Shown: positions 19,222 to 30,188, counted from the first letter of the stretch. The stretch is 64,000 nucleotides of DNA from SHVO01 sp041906145 (GCA_041906145.1 JAYRJU010000001.1:186001-250000); one strand, 5' to 3'. Notes: generated from the sequence alone by a model not told the origin. Numbers and translations: made by a program.

Positions 19222-19267
19222 GTAGGATAAAGGACAGCCTCGGGGCCGGGAAGTCGTCGCGGGAGTT

Positions 19268-20317
19268 TTACTCCGCTGCGACGATCTCGGCGTTTCCTTG
19301 ACGCGCGTTCATCATTTTATCGAAGTGCGACCAGACGCCGTCGGCGCCGTGCCACACACCTTGGGTCGCGGCCTTCGAATATTCGGTCGCGCGCGCTTCG
19401 AAGAAGTTGGCGTGTTCCACGCCGTTCAAAATCTGCGACAGCCACGGCAGCGGATGTTCCTTGATCTCGAACACGGCCGGCAAACCTAATTGGCCCAACC
19501 GCCAATCGGCGACGTAGCGGATGTAGCTCTTGATGTCGTCCGGCGTCATGCCGTTGACCGGGCCCATGTCGAAGGCGAGGTCGATGAAATTGTCTTCGAG
19601 ACCGACGACCGTTTTGCAGCAGTCGACGATATCGTCCTTCACGCTCTTGGTCAGCGTATTGGTTTCGCGGGCGAAAGTGTGGAACAGCTTGATGATGGCT
19701 TCGCAGTGCAACGATTCGTCGCGCACCGACCAGGACACGATCTGGCCCATGCCCTTCATCTTGTTCTGGCGCGGGAAGTTGAGCAGCATCGCGAAGGAGG
19801 CGAACAGCTGCAGGCCTTCGGTGAACGCGCCGAACATCGCCAGCGTGCGCGCGATGTCAGCGTCCGTCTCGACGCCGAACTTCTGCATGTAGCTGTGTTT
19901 GTCGGCCATCGCCTTGTACTGCATGAAGGCCGAGAATTCGGTCTCCGGCATGCCGATGGTTTCCAGGAGCAGCGCGTACGCGGCGATGTGGATGGTTTCC
20001 ATGTTCGAGAACGACGCGAGCATCATCTTGATCTCGGTCGGTTTGAACACGCGCGAATAGCGCTCCATGTAGTTGTCGTTCACTTCCACGTCGGACTGCG
20101 TGAAGAAACGGAAGATCTGCGTGAGCAGGCTGCGCTCGTTGTCGTTCAGCTTGGTCGCCCAGTCCTTGCAGTCCTCGCCGAGCGGGACTTCTTCGGGCAT
20201 CCAGTGAATCTGCTGCTGGCGCTTCCAATAGTCGTGCGCCCACGGGTAACGGAACGGCTTATAGCCGTGCGACGGCGTCATGAGACCCGGAAGCGTCTTC
20301 GGAGCGATGATGTTCAT
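19268..20317 (-). CDS. nrdB: Ribonucleoside-diphosphate reductase, beta subunit (class Ia)
   Basis: The 349-residue subunit holds the di-iron tyrosyl radical. Metal ligands are visible in TQSDVEVNDNY, METIH and RDESLHCE. The radical Tyr is four residues after the His of METIHIAAY, the same spacing as E. coli Glu115-His118-Tyr122, so this is a true tyrosyl-radical enzyme. It lies 87 bases after nrdA on the same strand and is followed by a strong terminator. Confidence 0.95.
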   Translation of the reverse strand: MNIIAPKTLPGLMTPSHGYKPFRYPWAHDYWKRQQQIHWMPEEVPLGEDCKDWATKLNDNERSLLTQIFRFFTQSDVEVNDNYMERYSRVFKPTEIKMMLASFSNMETIHIAAYALLLETIGMPETEFSAFMQYKAMADKHSYMQKFGVETDADIARTLAMFGAFTEGLQLFASFAMLLNFPRQNKMKGMGQIVSWSVRDESLHCEAIIKLFHTFARETNTLTKSVKDDIVDCCKTVVGLEDNFIDLAFDMGPVNGMTPDDIKSYIRYVADWRLGQLGLPAVFEIKEHPLPWLSQILNGVEHANFFEARATEYSKAATQGVWHGADGVWSHFDKMMNARQGNAEIVAAE

Positions 20318-20366
20318 GGCAGGCAGTCCCTGAAGCGTCGTCTTTTTTTCTCCCCACCACCGGCGC

Positions 20367-20384
20367 CTCTCCCCTTGGGGAGAG
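20367..20384. repeat. Hairpin in the nrdA-nrdB gap
   Basis: CTCTCCCC-TT-GGGGAGAG forms a perfect 8-base stem between the nrdA stop and the nrdB start. Outer CACC/GGTG pairing may extend it. On the minus (coding) strand no T-run follows, so it may tune subunit balance or RNA stability. Confidence 0.45.
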
Positions 20385-20404
20385 AGGGGTGAGGGTCGTT
20401 CAGA

Positions 20405-22306
20405 TTACTGGCAAGCCAGACACTCTTCGTAGTCCGTGCGATTGCTCGTCAAAGCCTTTTCGGGCCACGCGCGGGTGTTATCCGCTTCAACGCCTGCGAA
20501 CGCGGCGCGTTGCACGGACTTCGAGCGCAGATAGTAAAGGCTCTTCACGCCGGTTTCCCAGGCGCGCCAATGCAGCATCATCAGGTCCCATTTGTCGATG
20601 TCCGACGGCAGGAACAAGTTGATCGACTGGCCCTGGCACACGAACGGGGAGCGGTCGGCCGAGAACTCGACGACCCAGCGCTGATCGATTTCGAAAGCCG
20701 TCTTGTAAACGTCCTTCTCATCTTGCGTGAGGCCGTTGAGGTGCTGCACCGAGCCTTCGCGCTCGAGAATCGAGTTCCAGGTGGCCGGATTGTCGAGGCC
20801 CTTCGAAGCGAGGAGCTTCGTGAGGTACGGATTCTTCACCGAGAAGGAGCCGGACAGCGTCTTGTGGGTATAGATGTTGGCCGGGATCGGTTCGACGCAA
20901 GGGCTCGTGCCGCCGCAGATGATCGAGATCGAAGCGGTCGGAGCAATGGCGAGCTTGTGCGAGAAGCGGGCCATCACGCCCGTTTCCGCGGCGTCCGGGC
21001 ACGGACCGCGCTCTTCGGCCAAGGCCACCGAGGCCGCGTCGGCGTAGCGGCGGATGTGCTTGAACATCTTGAGGTTCCACGACTTCGCCATGGCGCTTTC
21101 GAAGGGGATGCCCTTCTGCTGCAGAAAGCTGTGGAAGCCCATGATGCCGAGACCGACCGAACGCTCGCGCTTGGCCGAGTAGATCGCCCGTTCCATCGAG
21201 GCCGGCGCGCGCTGGATGAAGTCCTCGAGCACGTTGTCGAGGAAGCGCATGACGTCCGGGATGAACTGCTCATCGGTGTTCCACTCGTCCCAGGTCTCGA
21301 CGTTCAGCGACGACAGGCAGCACACGGCGGTGCGGTCGACGCCGTTATGGTCGGGGCCGGTGTGCAGCATGATCTCGCTGCAGAGGTTGGACGTGGTGAC
21401 CTTCAGGCCGAGATCGCGCTGATGCTTGGGCATCTGGCGGTTCACGGTGTCGGAGAAGATCAGGTACGGCTCGCCGGTGTTGAGGCGGGTCTCGAGAATC
21501 TTCTGCCACAGCTCGCGCGCGTTGACCGTCTTCAGGATTTCATTGGTCTTCGGGCTACGCAGGCCGAACGGCGTGTCGTCGCGCACGCACTGCATGAACT
21601 CGTCGGTGATGTTCAGGCCGTGGTGGAGGTTGAGGCTCTTGCGGTTGAAGTCGCCGGACGGCTTGCGGATTTCCAGGAATTCTTCGATTTCCGGGTGGTG
21701 CACGTCGAGGTACACGGCGGCCGAGCCGCGGCGCAGCGAGCCTTGCGAAATCGCGAGGGTGAGGCTGTCCATCACGCGCACGAACGGGATGATGCCCGAG
21801 GTGGCGCCGCAGTTGCGGACCTTCTCGCCGATGGAGCGGACTTTGCCCCAGTAGGTGCCGATGCCGCCGCCATTCGAGGCGAGCCACACGTTCTCGGTCC
21901 ACGTGCCGACAATGCCGTCGAGATTGTCGTTCACCGTGTTCAGGAAGCAGGAGATCGGAAGGCCGCGTCCGGCGCCCCCGTTGGACAGGACCGGCGTGGC
22001 CGGCATGAACCAGAGCCTGGAGATGTAATCGTAAATGCGCTGGGCGTGCTCGAGGTTGTCCGAGTAGGCCGTGGCGACGCGGGCAAACATGTCCTGGTAG
22101 GACTCGCCGGCGAGCAGGTAACGGTCTTCCAGGGTCGCCTTGCCGAAATCGGTGAGCAGGGCGTCCCGCGACCGGTCGATCCGGATGGACGGGACCACCT
22201 CGAGGGCGGCTGCATCTCTGGATTTAGGGGTGGGGGCCGGAGTGGCCGGCTGGACGGTGGACTGGTGGGCGGAAACTTTAGAAGCGACTTCGACTGCAAC
22301 GTTCAT
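20405..22306 (-). CDS. nrdA: Ribonucleoside-diphosphate reductase, alpha subunit, without ATP-cone
   Basis: The 633-residue catalytic subunit reduces ribonucleotides to deoxyribonucleotides. Visible features are LWFMPATPVLSNGG and SCFLNTVNDNLDGI, TSNLCSEIML (radical-site region NxCxE), ASISIICGGTSPCVEP and ETGVKSLYYLRS with paired Tyr for radical transfer. The C-terminal CLAC pair serves thioredoxin exchange. It is shorter than E. coli NrdA and has no N-terminal ATP-cone: after a Pro/Ala linker the catalytic domain starts at about residue 45. Activity control by ATP/dATP at a cone is thus not expected. Upstream lie two putative NrdR boxes. Confidence 0.94.
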   Translation of the reverse strand: MNVAVEVASKVSAHQSTVQPATPAPTPKSRDAAALEVVPSIRIDRSRDALLTDFGKATLEDRYLLAGESYQDMFARVATAYSDNLEHAQRIYDYISRLWFMPATPVLSNGGAGRGLPISCFLNTVNDNLDGIVGTWTENVWLASNGGGIGTYWGKVRSIGEKVRNCGATSGIIPFVRVMDSLTLAISQGSLRRGSAAVYLDVHHPEIEEFLEIRKPSGDFNRKSLNLHHGLNITDEFMQCVRDDTPFGLRSPKTNEILKTVNARELWQKILETRLNTGEPYLIFSDTVNRQMPKHQRDLGLKVTTSNLCSEIMLHTGPDHNGVDRTAVCCLSSLNVETWDEWNTDEQFIPDVMRFLDNVLEDFIQRAPASMERAIYSAKRERSVGLGIMGFHSFLQQKGIPFESAMAKSWNLKMFKHIRRYADAASVALAEERGPCPDAAETGVMARFSHKLAIAPTASISIICGGTSPCVEPIPANIYTHKTLSGSFSVKNPYLTKLLASKGLDNPATWNSILEREGSVQHLNGLTQDEKDVYKTAFEIDQRWVVEFSADRSPFVCQGQSINLFLPSDIDKWDLMMLHWRAWETGVKSLYYLRSKSVQRAAFAGVEADNTRAWPEKALTSNRTDYEECLACQ

Positions 22307-22479
22307 TGAGACTACCCCTCGTACGACCTAAGCCCCCATCGCATGGCTTTGCCGAAAGGCAGAGAATCGTCTCCCGGGCCCGAACGTTAAGTCTTTGAAT
22401 GCGCTGACTTAACTGACTTGGGCAGAGGGTGGTTGAACCACCCCTGGCCGGCGTTGGATTTCCTGAATTCCCCTCGGCG

Positions 22480-22495
22480 CTCTAGATCCGGTGGA
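22480..22495. promoter_or_regulatory. Putative NrdR box, nrdA-proximal
   Basis: CTCTAGATCCGGTGGA resembles the partner box 32 bases away at 10 of 16 positions. NrdR binds paired 16-base boxes about three helical turns apart upstream of nrd genes, and the spacing here fits. This is the weaker of the two boxes. Confidence 0.45.
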
Positions 22496-22511
22496 CCAAG
22501 AGCAACCTCGC

Positions 22512-22527
22512 TACGAGATATGGTGCA
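22512..22527. promoter_or_regulatory. Putative NrdR box, distal
   Basis: Read on the minus strand, TGCACCATATCTCGTA is close to the NrdR consensus (ACAC..ATAT..GTGT type). It is 32 bases from the proximal box, measured between the matching AGAT cores. It lies about 205 bases upstream of nrdA. Confidence 0.5.
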
Positions 22528-22760
22528 TCCGATCGGGGGCGCAGAGCAACGCGGAAACTTACCCAACCACAAGATTTAGATGATTGACGCATAGGGGAAA
22601 CTATACATGCGACGCGTCGCCGCGTTGCACCCGCAATTGTCATGCAAGAAACGCACAGCTGAAATGAAACCTTCTTGTTTGCCGAAACGAGTGCAATGCA
22701 GCACCTTCCGCCCAACGAAACGCCCCCTGGAGTGGGCGTCCAGGGAAGGAACAACACGAA

Positions 22761-22958
22761 ATGACCGATCGCCACGCTCTTTTGACATTCCTCGCGGACG
22801 AAACGCATGCGGCGTTGACCCGCGCGCACTTGGTCGGCGCCCCCAGAACGGCGCTGCTCGAAGCGGAAGAACTGATGGCGATTCGCCTGAATATCCTGCG
22901 CAGACAGGACAACGAAGCGCAGCTTGAACTGCCGCTGGACATCAAAGCCGCGGCATAA
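22761..22958 (+). CDS. Small hypothetical protein (65 aa)
   Basis: The ORF starts ATG with AAGGA about 12 bases upstream, ends just before a strong intrinsic terminator, and has normal codon use. The product (MTDRHALLTFLADETHAALT..., ending LELPLDIKAAA) is a mostly helical, soluble, charged protein with no recognised domain. A dedicated promoter-to-terminator unit favours a real gene. Confidence 0.6.
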   Translation: MTDRHALLTFLADETHAALTRAHLVGAPRTALLEAEELMAIRLNILRRQDNEAQLELPLDIKAAA

Positions 22959-22980
22959 GCGGCGAGGACCACACGAAGCT

Positions 22981-23015
22981 AAAGGCCCGGTCGCGAGATC
23001 GGGCCTTTTTCTTTT
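22981..23015 (+). terminator. Rho-independent terminator of the small gene
   Basis: AAAGGCCCG / CGGGCCTTT forms a 9-base stem with a 10-base loop, followed by TTTTTCTTTT. It begins 22 bases after the 65-aa ORF stop. Confidence 0.9.
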
Positions 23016-23039
23016 GGGCCAGAGGGTTAGGTCAACCTG

Positions 23040-23240
23040 AAATTATATCAGAGATAATTTCCTGGAGGTTGTGCGGCGGGTACAGGACTCTTTTTCCGTG
23101 CGCGCGTTAACCAAGATTCACCAGTCGTTAACGCGGCGGCGCAAGGATCGCCTCATCCGCTGGGGCATACATCCTCCCTCCCCACACTCACCCCAGCCAC
23201 CTGCGGCGGACCTATCACCTAGGTCCGCCGCTTTCTTTTT
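23040..23240 (+). ncRNA. Possible small RNA transcript ending in a strong terminator
   Basis: Between the previous terminator and the next gene lies an AT-rich inverted repeat (AAATTAT-N7-ATAATTT, 23040-23060). About 140 bases with no convincing ORF follow, then a 12-base perfect-stem terminator. A terminator with no gene before it suggests a short RNA. No promoter could be identified firmly, and no known RNA family is recognised. Confidence 0.3.
23203..23240 (+). terminator. Intrinsic terminator with no assigned upstream gene
   Basis: GCGGCGGACCTA / TAGGTCCGCCGC is a perfect 12-base stem with a TCACC loop, followed by TTTCTTTTT. It lies about 97 bases before the gamma-glutamylcyclotransferase gene. 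Confidence 0.88.
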
Positions 23241-23336
23241 GGTCTGCACGCCTTCGCGCGCGGGGCGGCGGATTCCCATCACCGCATCCGCCGCTTTTTC
23301 CTTTGAAGCGGGCGGCGCGCGCCGCAATAAGGGCCC

Positions 23337-23798
23337 ATGCTCTATTTCGCTTATGGATCGAATTTGAATCTGCGGCGCATGAAGCGTCATGCCCCGCGCG
23401 CAACGCCCGTCAGCGCGGCGCGGCTCGACGGTTACAAACTCGTCTTCCGCCGCTTCATCGACATCGTGCCCGACAAGGCCGGGACGGTCTGGGGCGCGGT
23501 CTATGAGATCACGCCCGCCTGCGAGCGCGCGCTCGATGAATATGAGGACGTCCCCACGCTCTACCGCAAGATCACCCTCAGCGTAGATGTCGGCGGCGAG
23601 ATGAAGGACGCCATGGCCTATATGATGAACGCGGAGGGTCTTGCCCCTCCCGAAATCAGCTACGTGACCGTCATCACGCAAGGCTACCGCGACTGGAAGC
23701 TCGATCCCGCACCGCTCACGAAAGCGCGGATTGCGGTGCTGCACCCTCAGAAGACGCCGCGCAAGCCGCGGCCTGCCGGCGGAGCTGAGAGGCCGTAA
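23337..23798 (+). CDS. Gamma-glutamylcyclotransferase-like protein
   Basis: The 153-residue protein begins MLYFAYGSNLNLRRMKRHAP; YGSNL is the substrate-binding loop of GGCT/AIG2-fold enzymes. The likely catalytic Glu lies in ALDEYEDVPTLYRK. Such enzymes release 5-oxoproline from gamma-glutamyl peptides. The last 83 bases overlap the 3' end of the convergent flippase gene, so the Lys/Pro/Arg-rich tail is probably outside the fold. Confidence 0.85.
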   Translation: MLYFAYGSNLNLRRMKRHAPRATPVSAARLDGYKLVFRRFIDIVPDKAGTVWGAVYEITPACERALDEYEDVPTLYRKITLSVDVGGEMKDAMAYMMNAEGLAPPEISYVTVITQGYRDWKLDPAPLTKARIAVLHPQKTPRKPRPAGGAERP

Positions 23799-25107
23799 AT
23801 AGGCTCATCGAGATCAGCGTCATCAAAGCGGCGAGCAGCGTCGCGCCCGCGGCCCCGACGGCGCCGTAATGCTTGGTCATCACCACCAGCAGCGGCAGGT
23901 ATAGGACGATGATCACCACCGTGCCGATGCGCAGTGCGATGCCCGGGCGGCCCATGGCGAAAAGCGCCGGGTCCATCGGGAAGCCGCAGATGGTCAGGCC
24001 CGCCGATCCAATCAGCATCACCAGCGGCCAGTAGGCGTCAGCGAATGCGGCGCCGAAAAACACGGTCAGGAACGGCCTTCCGAACGCCAGCGCGATCAGG
24101 AGCAGCACGATCGCCGCGCCCCCGCCCATGGCGCCGCCGCGCAGGATCAGCTTGGCGAAATCATGCCAGCTGCCCTTGCTGCCGAGGCGCGCGAACTCCG
24201 GATAAATCGATTGATTCAAAAGCTCCGCCGGCTTCGAAAGCGCCGTCGCCACGTCGCGGCCCACCTTGAACAGGCCGGCGGCGGCCGGCGCGGCCACCCA
24301 GCCGACAATGAAGGTCGAGAGCTGCGAGGGGATCATCTGCACCGAGGCGTGCAGGGTCGAGATGATCGAGAATTTCCACAGGCCCGGGTGTCCCTCGGTG
24401 ATGCCCTTGAGGGACCAGGTCCAGTCCTTGAGGAAGCCCTGGCGGATCGCTTCGCGCCAGCCGAGGAACACGAGCAAGGTCCCGCCCGCGGCGCCCGCGA
24501 TGAACCACGCCAGGAGATAGGCCCAGAACGGACCATCCACCAATGCCACCGTCGCGCAGCCGACAAGGCGCAACAGCGGCGTCAGCACCGTCTGCCACGC
24601 CAGGAGATCGAAGCGGTCGCACAGGCGCAGAATGCCCATCGGCGTCGCGATCATCGTGAACAGGATGAGAAAGCTATAAAGTTGCGCGTAGCGGATGACC
24701 TCCGGCGACCAGTCTACATAGGGGCCGACGATGGGCGCGAGGAACCAGCCCAGCGCGAAGCCGAACAGCACGCCGACCACATCCAGGATGAATGTGAATT
24801 TGATCAGCGACTGGAAGGACGCGATGTCCTTGCGCTCGAGGCAGATCGCGCCGTAGCGGATGACAGCCTGCCACGATTGGAAGGTGGCGAAGGCGATCAG
24901 CACCAGGACATAGGTCTGCACGAGCACGATGATGCCGAAACGGTCGATGCCCAGCGAGTGGGCCAGCAGGGACAGCGTCGCCAGGCTGAGGAGCCCGTTG
25001 GTGGCGCGGCCCGTCAGCAGCATCCCGGCATTCTTGAAGGTGCGCCGCAATACGCCGTCCGAAAACCAGTGCAGGACGGTGCGCGGCAGATACAACAAGG
25101 CCTTCAT
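23716..25107 (-). CDS. Polysaccharide/oligosaccharide flippase (Wzx-like, MOP superfamily)
   Basis: The 463-residue integral membrane protein has about 12-14 hydrophobic segments. The N-terminus has FKNAGMLLTGRATNGLLSLATLSLLAHSLG, typical of Wzx and lipopolysaccharide flippases of the MOP superfamily. WKFSIISTLHASVQMIPSQ and VGRDVATALSKPAELLNQSIYPEFARL in the middle fit the family. It would move lipid-linked sugars across the inner membrane. No other polysaccharide genes are adjacent. Its 3' end overlaps the convergent GGCT gene by 83 bases. Confidence 0.85.
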   Translation of the reverse strand: MKALLYLPRTVLHWFSDGVLRRTFKNAGMLLTGRATNGLLSLATLSLLAHSLGIDRFGIIVLVQTYVLVLIAFATFQSWQAVIRYGAICLERKDIASFQSLIKFTFILDVVGVLFGFALGWFLAPIVGPYVDWSPEVIRYAQLYSFLILFTMIATPMGILRLCDRFDLLAWQTVLTPLLRLVGCATVALVDGPFWAYLLAWFIAGAAGGTLLVFLGWREAIRQGFLKDWTWSLKGITEGHPGLWKFSIISTLHASVQMIPSQLSTFIVGWVAAPAAAGLFKVGRDVATALSKPAELLNQSIYPEFARLGSKGSWHDFAKLILRGGAMGGGAAIVLLLIALAFGRPFLTVFFGAAFADAYWPLVMLIGSAGLTICGFPMDPALFAMGRPGIALRIGTVVIIVLYLPLLVVMTKHYGAVGAAGATLLAALMTLISMSLFTASQLRRQAAACAASSEGAAPQSALS

Positions 25108-25271
25108 CGACGGTTGCGGCCCCCGATCCCGCGTATCCGCGCATTCTTAAGGCGTATTAGGCCCCTCGCCTGGGAATAAAACAACGGATAAGTCTGCGCG
25201 TGCGCCCCCGCTTGGCAACCGAAGGGCGAGTTGGGACGTAAATAAACGACGCGGTTTGGAGGATAACCCAT

Positions 25272-25475
25272 ATGCCGGCCTTTTATCCGCTTCTGACCCT
25301 GATCTCTATCGCCGTTTTTGTATGGCTGGCGCGGCGCATGGCCCTCGCCCGGAACCGGAATGTCCTCGGCTGGGGCGTCATCGGCGCGCTCCTGCCGCCG
25401 CTTCTCGTCATCCTTTATGCGCTGAAACCGCTCACGCCCGAGGACGAAGGCGACGACGAAGAGGTTGAGGCCTAA
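25272..25475 (+). CDS. Small membrane protein (67 aa)
   Basis: GGAGGATAACCCAT precedes the ATG, a very good ribosome site. The product has two hydrophobic helices (YPLLTLISIAVFVWLA and GVIGALLPPLLVILYAL) and an acidic tail. It has no recognised domain. It is divergent from the flippase and convergent with the next gene, whose stop is 2 bases away. Confidence 0.75.
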   Translation: MPAFYPLLTLISIAVFVWLARRMALARNRNVLGWGVIGALLPPLLVILYALKPLTPEDEGDDEEVEA

Positions 25476-25477
25476 AC

Positions 25478-27046
25478 CTACTTAGCGGCCTGTTCCAGGC
25501 TCATATAGCGGCTTAGGTGCACGTCCGTCGCGTTGCCGCGCCATCCGCTCACCTTGTGCCGCACCAAATTCCGCGTCGCGCCGGTGTACAGCGGAATGAT
25601 CGGCTGGTCGGTCAGCATCAGGGCTTCCGCGTCCTTCAGCACCTTCGCCCGTTCACCGAGATTTGAGGTCTGCGCGGCCTGCCGCAACAAATTATCGTAC
25701 GCGGCGCTGTCATACTTTGCGTAATTCGACGCCGTGCTGGCGGATTCAAGCACCGAGAGGAAATTGGCCGCGTCGTTGAAGTCGGCGAGCCAGGCGACAA
25801 ACGCCACCTCGAACACGCCCTGGCGTAAATTGGAAAAATGCACGCGCCCTTCCGTGTTGAGCAGCGAGAGCTCCACGCCCGCGCGTTTCCACATGGCCGC
25901 GATCACCACCGCGATGCGCCGCAATTCCTGGTTCGCCGTGTGCGCATACGTCAGGCGCAACGGGTTTTCCGGACCGTAGCCCGCTTCGGCCAAAAGGCGC
26001 TGGGCTTCCTTAAGGCGCGTTTCATAGGGCGCGGCGTCGAGATCGATGACCGGCGGCGTGTAGTTCGCCGTCGCCGGCGGCACGAAGGTCGAGGCCGGCA
26101 GCGCGCCGCCGCGCACAACCTTGCCCACCAGCGTATCGCGGTCCACGGCCAGCGACAGCGCGCGTCTGACACGCCGATCACTGAGCTTCGGCTCGCGCGT
26201 ATTGAGCGCGAGATAATAGGTGAGCAGCGACGGCGTCAGCTTCGCCTCGGTTTTCATCTCGCGGATCAGTTGCTCCGTCTGCGCCGACGGGAACTCCATC
26301 ACCATGTCGAAGTCGCCGGCGCGGTATCTGGCCAGCGCGGCGGTGGTGTCGCCCGCCGGATGATAGACGACGCGCGCCAGCTGCACGTTCGGCGCGTCGC
26401 GATAATGCGTATTCTTCGCCAGCGTGATGTGGCTCTGCGGCTCCCATCCTTCGAGGACGAAGGCGCCGTTGCCGACCATCACGCCGGGGCGCGTCCAACT
26501 GTCGGGATTGGCGAAGGCTTGCGGCGGCACCACCACTGCAAAAGCAGCCGCCAAAAGAGACGGCAGATACGGCGCCGGCGCTTCGAGTTCGATCGCCACC
26601 GTTCCGGCCGCCGCCGTGACGCCTAAGGCCGAGACGTCCATCTTGCCGGTGTTCACGTTCCGCGCGTTCTTGATCACATACATCTGCGCCGCCGCCGGGG
26701 CGGCCGTTTTGGGATCGAGCAGCCGCCGGAACGAGGCGACCACCTGCTCCGCCGTCAGCGGCGCGCCGTCGGACCACACCAGATTGGGCCGCAGATTGAA
26801 CACATAGCGCCGGTTGTCCGGCGACACCGCCCAGGAGTCCGCGATCCCCGGCACGGGCTGTCCGTTCATATCGAACGCCAAGAGCCCCTCGAACAGATCG
26901 AGCACCAGGGCCTGCTCATACTGCGTGCTTGCTTTGTGCGGATCGAGCGACCCCGGCTCCCCACGCCCCGCGCGGTTCAGGGTTTGCGCGAACGCCGCGG
27001 GGGCGCACAGCAGCAGGACAACCACAAAAGCGAAAAGTCTCTTCAT
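25478..27046 (-). CDS. Peptide ABC transporter substrate-binding protein (OppA/DppA family)
   Basis: The 522-residue family 5 solute-binding protein has a signal peptide at about 1-20 ending APAAFAQ. It contains LNRAGRGEPGSLDPHKAST, ADSWAVSPDNRRYVFNLRPNLVWSDG, which is the OppA signature region, and ALNTREPKLSDRRVRRALSL. It would bind oligopeptides in the periplasm. No permease or ATPase genes are adjacent, so it may be an orphan receptor. Confidence 0.9.
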   Translation of the reverse strand: MKRLFAFVVVLLLCAPAAFAQTLNRAGRGEPGSLDPHKASTQYEQALVLDLFEGLLAFDMNGQPVPGIADSWAVSPDNRRYVFNLRPNLVWSDGAPLTAEQVVASFRRLLDPKTAAPAAAQMYVIKNARNVNTGKMDVSALGVTAAAGTVAIELEAPAPYLPSLLAAAFAVVVPPQAFANPDSWTRPGVMVGNGAFVLEGWEPQSHITLAKNTHYRDAPNVQLARVVYHPAGDTTAALARYRAGDFDMVMEFPSAQTEQLIREMKTEAKLTPSLLTYYLALNTREPKLSDRRVRRALSLAVDRDTLVGKVVRGGALPASTFVPPATANYTPPVIDLDAAPYETRLKEAQRLLAEAGYGPENPLRLTYAHTANQELRRIAVVIAAMWKRAGVELSLLNTEGRVHFSNLRQGVFEVAFVAWLADFNDAANFLSVLESASTASNYAKYDSAAYDNLLRQAAQTSNLGERAKVLKDAEALMLTDQPIIPLYTGATRNLVRHKVSGWRGNATDVHLSRYMSLEQAAK

Positions 27047-27892
27047 CTACGTCGTGTACAGCGTGATGGGCAGCAGCGCGAACCGGTAGGCGAGGAAGAT
27101 ATAGACGGCGGCGGCCGTCAGGATCGCGGTGCGCGCCAGATGCCCGAAGCCCTGCACGTGATAGACCGGCTTTATGGCGACAAAGAGGTAGATCCCGCAC
27201 ACCACCGCGATCGCCGCCGAGATCAGATCGTCGGCGAAGGGCGACAGCACGCCGGGGCCGCCCATCATCTTGACGAGGATCATCACGCCGAGCGGAACGC
27301 ACAGGAGGACAAGCACGAACGCATAGAAGTGGATGGCGAAAATCACGTGCACGCCGATGGGCTTGGAGCGGCCGATGAACACCAGCGGCAACAACAGCGC
27401 GAACGGCGGGACCATGAGGCCGATCAGTGACTTCGCGTTCACCGCGACCGCCTGATCGAACACCGGCTTGTATTCGGCCAGCGTGCGCCCCGTGGCCGCG
27501 AGCCGCGCCTCCACCAGAGCGCGGGCCCACGCGCTGCCGTCCTGGGTGGACAGGCGCGGATCCAGCCCCGCCGTCAGGATGCGCATGTCGCTGAACGACT
27601 GAATGAAAAAGAACAGGACGTTCGCCAGGATAAACAGCTGGAGCGGCCCCATGAACGGCCTGCGCAGGCCCCGCACAAAGGCCGCCGTTAACGCACCGGG
27701 GTTCGACACCAGCGCGCGGAACGTGCGTATGACCTTTCCGTCCACCGGACTGAAGGCCTCGTACGTCAATTTGGCGATGGCCCCGGCGGTGAAGTCGCGC
27801 GCGTCGGCGCGCTTTTCACCGCACGCGGGACAGTGCTTCGCGACAACGAAGGTGTTGCACGACGGGCAGGTCCACGTCCCGCGTGCGTCCAC
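27047..27892 (-). CDS. DUF3667 zinc-ribbon membrane protein
   Basis: The 281-residue protein has a CxxC...CxxC zinc ribbon at its start (CPSCNTFVVAKHCPACGEKR). It then has a DUF3667-type region (GKVIRTFRALVSNPG, GPLQLFILANVLFFFIQSF) and three or four further membrane segments at the C-terminus. I start it at the GTG at 27892, one base after the maeB stop; a TTG start further up would run inside maeB. The function is unknown. It ends directly against the start of the peptide-binding protein gene, so the three genes likely share a transcript. Confidence 0.75.
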   Translation of the reverse strand: MDARGTWTCPSCNTFVVAKHCPACGEKRADARDFTAGAIAKLTYEAFSPVDGKVIRTFRALVSNPGALTAAFVRGLRRPFMGPLQLFILANVLFFFIQSFSDMRILTAGLDPRLSTQDGSAWARALVEARLAATGRTLAEYKPVFDQAVAVNAKSLIGLMVPPFALLLPLVFIGRSKPIGVHVIFAIHFYAFVLVLLCVPLGVMILVKMMGGPGVLSPFADDLISAAIAVVCGIYLFVAIKPVYHVQGFGHLARTAILTAAAVYIFLAYRFALLPITLYTT

Positions 27893-27893
27893 T

Positions 27894-30188
<2,295 letters not shown>

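Larger units (their letters stand above)
22307..22760. other. nrdA control region
   Basis: This 454-base region separates divergent nrdA and a small plus-strand gene. Short frames here look spurious. It holds two NrdR-like boxes (separate entries) and presumably both promoters. Confidence 0.5.

Noticed and set aside
23118..23744. 208-residue minus-strand ORF across the GGCT gene
   Set aside because: It lies opposite the convincing YGSNL protein and a terminator, and has no family resemblance.
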